Part shown: positions 51,403 through 59,134 of the stretch, in pieces
How positions within the stretch are numbered: position 1 is the first letter of the stretch
Layout: the number at the start of each line of letters is the position of its first letter
Assembly: GCF_001909055.1 (NCBI RefSeq)
Contig: NZ_LVWI01000035.1
Location: forward strand, 62,001-126,000
Source of the DNA: Paenibacillus helianthi
Lineage (GTDB): Bacteria > Bacillota > Bacilli > Paenibacillales > Paenibacillaceae
DNA length: 64,000 nucleotides
Reading direction: 5' to 3'
Position numbers and translations under genes: made by a program
Notes under the pieces: model-generated
What the model was told of the DNA's origin: nothing
Databases searched by the model: none
What the model saw: the letters and a program-made list of their open reading frames with translations, nothing else

Positions 51403-52359
51403 ATGATTTATATTAAAGATCTAATGAGCGGGATTGATATCTTCAAGGCTCTCAGCTCCGAGATCCGGATTCAGATTCTGGAGCTGCTTGCTACGAATCA
51501 AGCCCTTAACCTCAATGAAATCGCCAAGAAGCTGAATCTCAGCAATGGTGCCATCACAATGCATATCAAGAAGCTTGAGGATAGTGGGCTGATTGAGATC
51601 AATACTTCTGTCGGCAAGCATGGTATCCAAAAGGTGTGCTATTTGAATAAAGACAAACTAATGGTAGATTTGCGAAGCAAGGAGACCGACAATTTGTACG
51701 AGGTCGAAATCCAGGTTGGGCATTACAGCAATTATCAGGCGGTCCCTACCTGCGGGCTTGCCACGAAAGACAGTATCATTGGAGACTTTGACGAACCGCG
51801 CTATTTTGCCGATCCCCAGCGGATTGAATCCGAGATTATCTGGATGGCAGAAGGATTTCTTGAATACCGGATTCCGAATTATCTGAAAGCGAACCAGACC
51901 TTCCGCGAAATTCAGTTCTCCATGGAGATTGGTTCGGAGGCACCTGGGTTCAACGACAATTATCCCTCGGATTTATATTTTTATGTAAATGGTATCGAAA
52001 TCGGCTATTGGACGAGTCCCGGCGACTTCGGCGATGCCCGCGGCACCTTCAATCCAGACTGGTGGCCTCCTCACCTTAACCAGTACGGAATGCTGAAGCT
52101 TATCCGCATCAACAATGAAGGAAGCTTTATCGACGGCTGCCGTATCTCAGATATTACACTGGATGATATCAAGCTGGATTACAAAAGCGAGCTGACCTTC
52201 CGTATTGCCGTCACCGACAAACCGGTCAACAAACGCGGATTGACGATTTATGGCAAGCATTTCGGCAACTATAGCCAGGATCTGATGGCCCGTGTGCTCT
52301 ACAATGTACATGAGGTTGAAGAGGCTGCTTCCCGGCTTACACCTCCCCTCGCAGACTAG
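51403..52359 (+). CDS. ArsR-type winged-helix regulator with C-terminal ligand domain
   Basis: The protein has 318 residues from MIYIKDL; two earlier in-frame starts are possible. Residues 5-75 form an ArsR-like winged helix (IRIQILELLATNQALNLNEI, LNLSNGAITMHIKKLEDSGL). The remaining 240 residues are a beta-rich domain (ESEIIWMAEGFLEYRIPNYL, GEFGD-like DFGDARGTFNPDWWPPHLNQ) that resembles a sugar-binding jelly roll and is not a metal-sensing site. It is divergent from the arabinan operon and probably senses an arabinose-containing sugar. This is unlike AraR (GntR/LacI chimera) or AraC control. Confidence 0.75.
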   Translation: MIYIKDLMSGIDIFKALSSEIRIQILELLATNQALNLNEIAKKLNLSNGAITMHIKKLEDSGLIEINTSVGKHGIQKVCYLNKDKLMVDLRSKETDNLYEVEIQVGHYSNYQAVPTCGLATKDSIIGDFDEPRYFADPQRIESEIIWMAEGFLEYRIPNYLKANQTFREIQFSMEIGSEAPGFNDNYPSDLYFYVNGIEIGYWTSPGDFGDARGTFNPDWWPPHLNQYGMLKLIRINNEGSFIDGCRISDITLDDIKLDYKSELTFRIAVTDKPVNKRGLTIYGKHFGNYSQDLMARVLYNVHEVEEAASRLTPPLAD

Positions 52360-52490
52360 GTTGATGAACTTTCCGGGGAGGCTGCCTGGAACTGATGGAA
52401 GAGATGGTGACCTTCTCCACCGTATAAATGTCCTCACTTTAACCCACACTAACTAGGTCTTTCAATCCAGCTAAAGAGGGAGTGTTTCGA

Positions 52491-52649
52491 ATGCGTGAAG
52501 GTATGATTCCCACCGTTCTCGGAACTGTAGTCACCGCTTCAAGCGCAGCTTTTCTTGGCAGCAGATATAAGATTGCCGCTACAGGTATTCTTGGTTTTGG
52601 CATAGCCCACATCGTGCTGGGAGCCATTGATCTGTTCGAGCACCGCTAA
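52491..52649 (+). CDS. Small membrane protein of unknown function (52 aa)
   Basis: Starts at ATG with GAGGGAGTG upstream and encodes 52 residues: MREGMIPTVLGTVVTASSAA, then FLGSRYKIAATGILGFGIAH and a second hydrophobic stretch ending FEHR. Two short glycine/alanine-rich helices predict a small membrane protein. A strong terminator follows 15 bp after the stop. The good start, end and terminator argue that it is real. Confidence 0.75.
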   Translation: MREGMIPTVLGTVVTASSAAFLGSRYKIAATGILGFGIAHIVLGAIDLFEHR

Positions 52650-52663
52650 CAAGATTGAAAGAT

Positions 52664-52698
52664 GCCGGCCCTGTAGGTATACAGTGCCGGTTTTTTTT
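52664..52698 (+). terminator. Rho-independent terminator
   Basis: GCCGGCCCTGTA pairs with TACAGTGCCGGT (one mismatch) around a 4-nt loop, followed by TTTTTTT. Confidence 0.9.
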
Positions 52699-52730
52699 CG
52701 ACCAATATCCAATCCTGGTGCAGGGACATC

Positions 52731-52763
52731 AAAAAGGCCCTTCCCTGATACAGGTAAGGACCT
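52731..52763 (-). terminator. Terminator of the yqe operon
   Basis: On the minus strand AGGTCCTTACCTG pairs with CAGGGAAGGGCCT around a short loop and runs into TTTTTGATG. It is 16 bp past the yqeM stop. Confidence 0.85.
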
Positions 52764-52778
52764 CATAATACTTAGTGT

Positions 52779-53549
52779 TTATTTTACAGCTACATAAAAT
52801 AGCCTTCCGGCACTGTCGTCGGCCTCCACCCATTCAAAATCGGCATAGACCTTCACTTCACTGAAGCCGGCCTTCCGCAGCTCCTCTGTCATCCATTCGG
52901 GATCATAAGCCCGCTGGATGTGAGTCTCTTCAAAACGGCGGTATAGGCCGCTTCCTCCCTCTTCACGGGCGAAAATGGACAGGTGATGCTCAATCTCACG
53001 GCGCGGCACATCCATTTCACAAGTCCAGATATAAGATACCGTAGGCTCGTCCAGCACAAACGGCTGCTCCTCTTCGTAGCGGATAAGTGTATTGGGATGA
53101 TGCACATCGAACAGGAAGCTTCCTCCCGGCTTAAGGCCGGCAAAGGTCTGTTCAAATACGGACCGGATATCCTGCTCTTCCAGCACATAGTTCAGACAAT
53201 CGCAAAAGGAAATAACCGAATCGACAAGCTCCGGCAGCTCCCACTCCTTCATATTCTGCCGTACCCAGCGGACACTGCCCTCACGCAGGAAACGGCGTCC
53301 CTGAGGATGCCGCTCCATCTTCATCTGGGCTACAGACAGCATATCCGAAGACAGATCAATTCCTGTCATGTGGTAGCCTGCAGCGGCAAGCGGGATCGTA
53401 ATGCTTCCGGTTCCGCATCCCAGCTCCGCCACCGTCAACGGCTTGCCGTATTTATTCCAGGCCGTCTCCGCAAAGGCCAGCCAATCCGGATAGGGCATAT
53501 CCGCCATCAGCTCATCGTATACATAAGCAAATTTCCCATAGGAAGACAC
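52779..53549 (-). CDS. yqeM: YqeM-type SAM-dependent methyltransferase
   Basis: The protein has 256 residues, starting at GTG. Motif I is TVAELGCGTGSITIPLA, with the acidic residue in MTGIDLSSDML and motif IV in SVISFCDCLNYVLEE. Position at the end of the yqe cluster after rsfS matches B. subtilis yqeM, except for a CvfB-like gene in between. The substrate is unknown; the family is placed near ribosome and NAD genes. Confidence 0.88.
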   Translation of the reverse strand: MSSYGKFAYVYDELMADMPYPDWLAFAETAWNKYGKPLTVAELGCGTGSITIPLAAAGYHMTGIDLSSDMLSVAQMKMERHPQGRRFLREGSVRWVRQNMKEWELPELVDSVISFCDCLNYVLEEQDIRSVFEQTFAGLKPGGSFLFDVHHPNTLIRYEEEQPFVLDEPTVSYIWTCEMDVPRREIEHHLSIFAREEGGSGLYRRFEETHIQRAYDPEWMTEELRKAGFSEVKVYADFEWVEADDSAGRLFYVAVK

Positions 53550-53608
53550 TGGTTTACACCGACTTTCTGTGAATGAAACTGTATAACTGTTCTTCCGTTT
53601 CCGGATTA

Positions 53609-54544
53609 TTAATGTTCAGGCTCCTGGTTATCCTTGGCTGGGCTCTGGTCTGCTCCGGCCTCTTCGCTCCGGGCTAGATAGGTCCAATTCTCCTTCTGGG
53701 TCACGAGCCCTTCCTTCATCAGCTTGCCAAGCGCACGCTTGAATGCCGATTTGCTGATGCCAAACCGCTGCTTGATGATGTCGGGAGGCGTGGCATCTGA
53801 ATAAGGCATCGCTCCGCCAGGCCGTTCGTTCAGGAAATCCAGCAGTGCCGCGGAATCGACATCCCGGCCCACTTCCTTACGCTGGCTCATAGACAGGTTC
53901 ACACGGCCGTCTTCACGGATATGGGAGACCCTAGCCTCGAATTCCTCGCCAAGCCGGAGCAAGCGGGTACGCTCTGAGGTATGCACCATACCGATGATTC
54001 CGAAACCCAGCACGCCGCCGTCAACAAGTACAAAAGTACCCATCTGAAGCGGTTTGTACACTCTTGCCTTAACGGTCTGTCCCATCCAGGACTCTGGTGC
54101 AGGCAGCGACAGCGGCGCAAGCTCCTGCTCTCCGGCGAGCTTGGCGCGAAGACGTCCCTGCTTGTCATGCTCCATAAGTACAAAAACCTTGTCCCCCACC
54201 TGCGGGCGCAGCTCAATCAGCTCCGGCAGCTCACGGATCGGCAGCAGCAGCTGCCGTCCGAGTCCCATCTCCAGGAAGCAGCCCAGACGGGGGTGAATAT
54301 CCGCCACTTCGAGCAGAGCCACTTCACCCAAGGTCAGGAACGGCTTCTTCATTGTGGCCGCCAGACGGTCCTCTGTATCAAAGAAAATGAACACTTCAAC
54401 CTTGTCGCCATTCTTCGGCTTACTGCCAACAAGCTCCGTATAATGCAGCATCACATCCTGGTCACCAGCGCCCAGAAAGTAGCCGTAAGGGGATACCTCA
54501 CGCAAGACTTCAAGGGTAACCGTAGTTCCGGCAATCAGACTCAT
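53609..54544 (-). CDS. cvfB: CvfB-like S1-domain RNA-binding protein
   Basis: The protein has 311 residues. Three S1-like barrels (about 5-65, 70-135, 150-225; the last includes RVSHIREDGRVNLSMSQRKE) and a C-terminal winged helix (RFGISKSAFKRALGKLMKEG) match the CvfB/YitL architecture. CvfB binds RNA and affects virulence-gene expression in Staphylococcus. Its start overlaps the rsfS stop by 4 bp. In B. subtilis the homologue lies elsewhere, so its place here is a lineage-specific arrangement. Confidence 0.88.
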   Translation of the reverse strand: MSLIAGTTVTLEVLREVSPYGYFLGAGDQDVMLHYTELVGSKPKNGDKVEVFIFFDTEDRLAATMKKPFLTLGEVALLEVADIHPRLGCFLEMGLGRQLLLPIRELPELIELRPQVGDKVFVLMEHDKQGRLRAKLAGEQELAPLSLPAPESWMGQTVKARVYKPLQMGTFVLVDGGVLGFGIIGMVHTSERTRLLRLGEEFEARVSHIREDGRVNLSMSQRKEVGRDVDSAALLDFLNERPGGAMPYSDATPPDIIKQRFGISKSAFKRALGKLMKEGLVTQKENWTYLARSEEAGADQSPAKDNQEPEH

Positions 54545-54888
54545 ACCGTCTCCACAACCTTGGCGTCAGACCATAGACGCTCGATGTTGTAATATTCCCG
54601 CTCGTCGCGGTGGAATACGTGTACGATCACATCTCCCAGATCCATCAGCACCCAGCGGGCTGCATCCATACCTTCAATGCCGCGGATGACCCCGCCGGCT
54701 TCATGAACAACCTTGCGCACCTCAGTGGCAATGGCCTGAACCTGTGTATCGGAATTCCCGTGGCAGATGACGAAATAATCACTGATAGGTGACACACTGC
54801 GCAAGTCAAGCGCGACCACGTTCATTGCTTTTTTATCATCGGCGGCCTTTAGGGCCAATTGCAAAAGCTTGCTTGATTCTACACTCAT
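54541..54888 (-). CDS. rsfS: Ribosomal silencing factor RsfS
   Basis: The protein has 115 residues, the family length. The conserved core is SDYFVICHGNSDTQVQAIA and WVLMDLGDVIVHVFHRDERE YYNIERLW-like. It binds uL14 on the large subunit and blocks joining with the small subunit in starvation. The start overlaps the yqeK stop and the end overlaps cvfB, so translation is coupled. Confidence 0.95.
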   Translation of the reverse strand: MSVESSKLLQLALKAADDKKAMNVVALDLRSVSPISDYFVICHGNSDTQVQAIATEVRKVVHEAGGVIRGIEGMDAARWVLMDLGDVIVHVFHRDEREYYNIERLWSDAKVVETV

Positions 54889-55463
54889 ATTTTATCCTCC
54901 ATTATTCTAACTAAGTCATTGCGGGCCAGCATAGTCAGCGGGAACACAATGCGGCGTTTCTGAAGCAGCAGACTGATGGTAGAGTCGAACCCTGCGACCA
55001 GCCCTTCCTCCAGGCTTACCTTGGACAGCTTGCGGATGTCTTCCACTCCCGGAAAATCCCTTCCCGGCTCGATGTAATCTGCCAGACAGACGATTTTCTC
55101 CAGCAGGCCCATGTTCTCACGTCCGGAAGTGTGGAAACGGATCGCATCCAGCACCTCAGGATCGGTGATTCCATACTCATGCTCAGCAACGAAAGCGCCA
55201 ACTTCCGCATGCCACAGCTGCTTGTCGTAGCTCAGCAGCTCGGCGGACAGCCCGTTCTGCTCAATAATCTCTTTCATTCGTTCCACCGGCCAGTATTTGG
55301 CCACATCATGCAGGATCGCTGCTGTTTCCGCACGGACCGGATCCCCGCCATAGCGCACTGCCAGCTTCACCGACGTCTCCATCACGCCCAGTGTGTGCTT
55401 CCAGCGTTTGTCGGGCATCTGGGCGGAGACCGCTTCAATCAGCGCTTCGCGGCTGAATGCCAT
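54885..55463 (-). CDS. yqeK: HD-domain hydrolase YqeK (Ap4A hydrolase)
   Basis: The protein has 192 residues from MAFSREALIE, with AAAGGAG upstream. HD motif residues are in the H of RWKHTLGV, ILHDVAKYWP, LWHAEVGAFVAEHEYG, and the final Asp in CLADYIEPGRDF. The family cleaves diadenosine tetraphosphate symmetrically to two ADP. Its start lies within the 3' end of nadD, a 29-bp overlap. Confidence 0.92.
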   Translation of the reverse strand: MAFSREALIEAVSAQMPDKRWKHTLGVMETSVKLAVRYGGDPVRAETAAILHDVAKYWPVERMKEIIEQNGLSAELLSYDKQLWHAEVGAFVAEHEYGITDPEVLDAIRFHTSGRENMGLLEKIVCLADYIEPGRDFPGVEDIRKLSKVSLEEGLVAGFDSTISLLLQKRRIVFPLTMLARNDLVRIMEDKI

Positions 55464-56037
55464 ACAATCCACTCCTTTGAACATAATCGTATACAGCATC
55501 AGGCACCATATAACGAATGGACTTGCCTTCAGCGGCTCTGGCTCTCAGCATCGTGGAGGAGATATCTACAAGCGGCATATCCGCCAGCAGTACTTTCTCG
55601 GCAATAAAGCCGGGCAACGCTCCAAGATCCAGTGGAGTGCCCGGCCGGCCGACTCCGATAAAGGTCAGACGCCGAACCAGCTCTTCAATCCCGTGCCATT
55701 TTGGCAAATACTGGACCATATCAGCTCCGACAATGAAAAAAAACTCATGCTGCGGATATTTTTCCTGCAGAATCGTGATGGTTTCGAAGGTGTAAGAGAC
55801 GCCTCCTCTGGCGATTTCCAGGTCCAGAATGCCAAACGCGTCGTGATCCCTGACTGCGTCCTCAACCATGGCCAGCCGTTCCTCGCCGGATGCTCCTGCC
55901 TCATGCTTATGCGGCGGGATATGCGACGGCATGAACCATACCTCTTCCAGCGCATAGGACTCCCTCGCCGTCTCCGCTGCCATCATATGGCCGATATGAA
56001 GAGGATCAAAGGTCCCTCCCATAATTCCAACTTTCAA
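55435..56037 (-). CDS. nadD: Nicotinate-nucleotide adenylyltransferase
   Basis: The protein has 200 residues and starts at TTG with GGAGG eight bases upstream. The nucleotidyltransferase motif GGTFDPLHIGHMMAAE carries the HxGH residues, and the C-terminal ISSTMLRARAAEGKSIRYMV carries the ISSTxxR motif. It adenylates nicotinate mononucleotide in NAD synthesis. Confidence 0.95.
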   Translation of the reverse strand: MKVGIMGGTFDPLHIGHMMAAETARESYALEEVWFMPSHIPPHKHEAGASGEERLAMVEDAVRDHDAFGILDLEIARGGVSYTFETITILQEKYPQHEFFFIVGADMVQYLPKWHGIEELVRRLTFIGVGRPGTPLDLGALPGFIAEKVLLADMPLVDISSTMLRARAAEGKSIRYMVPDAVYDYVQRSGLYGIQPRSAD

Positions 56038-56099
56038 GAGGTCTACCTCCTCTTATTATCAGGGTAAACTACACTCTCCCGCAAGCTGCGAAGGCCGTA

Positions 56100-56393
56100 T
56101 TAACGGGGCAGCTCGATGGTTTTGTTATCGCGTGATTCCTTGTACAGAATGATGGTCTTGCCGATAACCTGCACCAGCTCGGAACCCGACTGTTCCGCAA
56201 GTGCAGCGCCAATTTCCTTCGGATCATCCGCATTGTTATTCAGCACACTGATCTTCATCAGTTCGCGCTTCTCAATAGCCTCTTCGATATGGCGGATCAG
56301 ATGATCGTTGACACCGCCCTTGCCGACTTGAAATACCGCATCCAGATGATGGGCAAGCGAACGGAGATAGCGTTTTTGTTTTCCAGTTAACAT
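56100..56393 (-). CDS. yhbY: YhbY-family CRM-domain RNA-binding protein
   Basis: The protein has 97 residues, opening MLTGKQKRYLRSLAHHLDAV followed by FQVGKGGVNDHLIRHIEEAI, the CRM/YhbY signature with the GKGG loop. It associates with pre-50S ribosomal particles. It corresponds to B. subtilis yqeI in the same position. Confidence 0.93.
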   Translation of the reverse strand: MLTGKQKRYLRSLAHHLDAVFQVGKGGVNDHLIRHIEEAIEKRELMKISVLNNNADDPKEIGAALAEQSGSELVQVIGKTIILYKESRDNKTIELPR

Positions 56394-56504
56394 AAATGAA
56401 CAAGCTCCTTAATTAACAAATATTATTACCCTAACTATACCGAACTAATAAGCCAAAACGTGAGAAAAGAGTGTACCAGCAGGCGAAAAGATGTAAGTTG
56501 CATA

Positions 56505-57371
56505 TCAGTCGTGCCTGAGACAATCTATAATCGTCTGACGCATGATATCTACCGGTGCACTTCGTCCGGTCCAGTACTCGAACGCATAGGCTCCCTGATA
56601 GACGAACATGTCAAGGCCGCCATGAATCCTGCAGCCCCGCTTCTGTCCTTCCGTAAGGAGCCTGGTATGCAGCGGATTATAGATCAGATCACTGACGATC
56701 ATTCCTTCCCGAAGCAAAGCAGGGTCAATCGGCGTGGCATCGGTGTGAGGATACATACCGACAGAGGTGGTATTGATCACAATATCCATTCCGGGAATAT
56801 GGGCCGGGATTTCATCCATTCCAATTCCGGAGACCGCACCTTTCGACTGAAAGGCCGCAGCTAGCTGCTTCGCCTTATCCTCTGTCCGGTTGGCAATAAT
56901 CACTTCGAGCGGATGATCCTCCAGCAGCGCGGCAATAATCCCTCTTGCCGCCCCACCGGCACCAATGACCAGAACGCGGGTGCCAGATAATTCCGGCGCC
57001 GCCTCCGCCTTCAGTGAGCGGACATATCCAATGCCGTCCGTATTATATCCGGTGAGCACACCATCGTCGTTGACAACTGTATTCACCGCACCGACAATCA
57101 GCGCGCTGTCATCCAGCCTGTCCATATACTCCATTACTGCAACCTTATGCGGAATTGTCACGTTCACCCCACGGAAACCTAGGGTACGGATAGCCTGAAT
57201 GGCTTCACCCAGCTGGCCGGGTGTAATATGCAGCGGCACGTAGGCCCCGGAAATGCCGAGCGCCTTCAGTGCTGCTCCGTGCATAACCGGGGATTTGGAC
57301 TGGACGATGGGATCACCCATGACCCCAAGTAATATATCCTTATTCCTGTAATCGCTGCTTGCGCTTGTCAC
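56505..57371 (-). CDS. aroE: Shikimate dehydrogenase
   Basis: The protein has 288 residues and starts at GTG with GGAGG upstream. The substrate site is SKSPVMHGAALKALG, the catalytic Lys lies in VNVTIPHKVAVMEYMD, the NADP motif is RVLVIGAGGAARGIIAAL, and ANRTEDKAKQL binds the adenine phosphate. It reduces 3-dehydroshikimate in aromatic amino-acid synthesis. Confidence 0.95.
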   Translation of the reverse strand: MTSASSDYRNKDILLGVMGDPIVQSKSPVMHGAALKALGISGAYVPLHITPGQLGEAIQAIRTLGFRGVNVTIPHKVAVMEYMDRLDDSALIVGAVNTVVNDDGVLTGYNTDGIGYVRSLKAEAAPELSGTRVLVIGAGGAARGIIAALLEDHPLEVIIANRTEDKAKQLAAAFQSKGAVSGIGMDEIPAHIPGMDIVINTTSVGMYPHTDATPIDPALLREGMIVSDLIYNPLHTRLLTEGQKRGCRIHGGLDMFVYQGAYAFEYWTGRSAPVDIMRQTIIDCLRHD

Positions 57372-57393
57372 AGCTTATTCGCCCTCCTATAGG

Positions 57394-58521
57394 TCAGATC
57401 AGCGATGGACGGGTCAGAACCTTGATTCCCCGCGGAACATGGATGGCTACAACTGCCCCGCCTGTACCGTTCACCTTGATCCAGCCCAAGCCGGAAATGA
57501 AGAGATCCGTCTGGCTGTTCCGGCCGATGCGGAACTCGTGGCGCTGCCATTGCGGCAGCTTATCCATGTCAGCGGTTCCCGGCGGAGACAGCAGCTCGCC
57601 GCGGTGCTCCTGATAGAGGGAATCCGCACGTTCCAGCTTCGTACGGTGAATCTTCAGCGTTCCGCTGATATAGCAGGTGAAGGATTGCCGTTCACCTTTC
57701 ACGAAATCAAAGCGGCCCAGACCTCCGAAGAACAGCGATTGTCCCTCGTTCAGCTGATATGCCGCCGGTTTAAGCGGATTTTCGGGCATTACGGCTCCCA
57801 GATCTTTGCGTTCCACCAGTTCACTATACCGCCAAGGGTATACAATCCCCGGAGTATCAATGATGTAGTGTCCATCATCCAGTGGGATCTTCACCGTATC
57901 GAGTGTTGTACCCGGGTAACGGGAGGTAGTCAGTTCCTGCTCTAGATCGCTGTAATCGGAGATCAGTCGGTTAATCAGCGTAGACTTGCCTACATTAGTA
58001 GCACCGACAACATACACGTCGCGCTGGCCCCGCAGCTCGGTGACGGCTTCAAGCAGACGGTCGAAACCCTGATTGCGCTTAGCGCTGCAGAGAACAATCT
58101 CCGCAGTCCGCAAGCCATGCTCCTTGCAGCGCTGCTGCATCCAATTGCGAAGCTTGTTCCAGTTGGTTACCTTGGGGAGCAAATCACTTTTGTTGACTGC
58201 CAGAATGACAGGGTTGTTGCCTACGAAACGTTGCAGGCCGGAAATCAAGCTGCCTTCAAAGTCGAAAAGATCGACAATATGAATGACAAGCGCATTCTTC
58301 TCACCAACACCGCTCAGCAGATGCAAAAATTCATCCTGATCCACCGATACGGAAGACGCTTCATTGTAGTTCTTAATACGGAAACAGCGCTGGCAAATCA
58401 CGGGTTCCCGTTCAAAAGCCACCTCCGGTATATAACCCGGGATGTCCTTGTCCGTGGTCTGCAGCTTGATGCCGCAGCCGCTGCATTTCTCAGGGCGCTT
58501 GGTTTCATTTGTTGAATTCAT
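57394..58521 (-). CDS. yqeH: Circularly permuted GTPase YqeH
   Basis: The protein has 375 residues. An N-terminal zinc finger (CSGCGIKLQ and CQRCFRIKNY) precedes a GTPase core with motifs in permuted order: G4 NKSDLLPK, then G1 VVGATNVGKSTLINRL, then G3 DTPGIVYPWR. It takes part in 30S assembly. Its ATG overlaps the yqeG stop by one base. Confidence 0.95.
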   Translation of the reverse strand: MNSTNETKRPEKCSGCGIKLQTTDKDIPGYIPEVAFEREPVICQRCFRIKNYNEASSVSVDQDEFLHLLSGVGEKNALVIHIVDLFDFEGSLISGLQRFVGNNPVILAVNKSDLLPKVTNWNKLRNWMQQRCKEHGLRTAEIVLCSAKRNQGFDRLLEAVTELRGQRDVYVVGATNVGKSTLINRLISDYSDLEQELTTSRYPGTTLDTVKIPLDDGHYIIDTPGIVYPWRYSELVERKDLGAVMPENPLKPAAYQLNEGQSLFFGGLGRFDFVKGERQSFTCYISGTLKIHRTKLERADSLYQEHRGELLSPPGTADMDKLPQWQRHEFRIGRNSQTDLFISGLGWIKVNGTGGAVVAIHVPRGIKVLTRPSLI

Positions 58522-59054
58522 TAAGGTTTATCCTCCTCGTGCCACAATCCTTGCTTGCGAAGCCGTGTAGTCGCTATACGCTCAACCCGGCGGTTGAATC
58601 TGGTGCCGATCCCTTCATCCTTCACAGAGATAGGGAGCACGAGCACCGTATACAGCCCCAGGCGGTTGCCGCCGTATACATCAGTAAGCATCTGATCGCC
58701 GACAACAATCGTCTGCTCCGGCTTCAGCCCCATCTGTTTCATTGCTTTCAGAAATGGTGTATTGCTGGGCTTGCGTGCCTGGTGCACAAACTCAATATTA
58801 AGCGGCGTTGCAAAGCGTGACACCCGGTCCATGTTATTGTTCGACACAATGATGAGCTTGAAACCCAGCTCCTTCACTTTCGCGAACCATAACAATAGCT
58901 CCGGAGTGGCCAGAGGCGCTTTGGCGCCGACCAGCGTATTATCCAGATCCGTAATGATACCTCGGTATCCAAGAGCGTACAGCTCTTCAAGAGCAATGTC
59001 GAATACCGTATTCACCCGGAGTTTGGGGATTAACCTTTCAAACAATACGTTCAC
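58521..59054 (-). CDS. yqeG: HAD-superfamily phosphatase YqeG
   Basis: The protein has 177 residues. The HAD nucleophile motif is GIITDLDNTLVGAKAP, motif II is LIIVSNNNMDR, and motif III/IV is TIVVGDQMLTDVYGGNRLG. YqeG-like enzymes are related to phosphatidylglycerophosphatase GEP4, so a lipid phosphatase role is possible. It is the first gene of the cluster. Confidence 0.92.
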   Translation of the reverse strand: MNVLFERLIPKLRVNTVFDIALEELYALGYRGIITDLDNTLVGAKAPLATPELLLWFAKVKELGFKLIIVSNNNMDRVSRFATPLNIEFVHQARKPSNTPFLKAMKQMGLKPEQTIVVGDQMLTDVYGGNRLGLYTVLVLPISVKDEGIGTRFNRRVERIATTRLRKQGLWHEEDKP

Positions 59055-59134
59055 CTCGATTTCATACGAAAAACTATATCATACTCTTTACGCTTCGCAA
59101 ATGAATCCGGAACGGCCATTTGACACCTTTGCCG

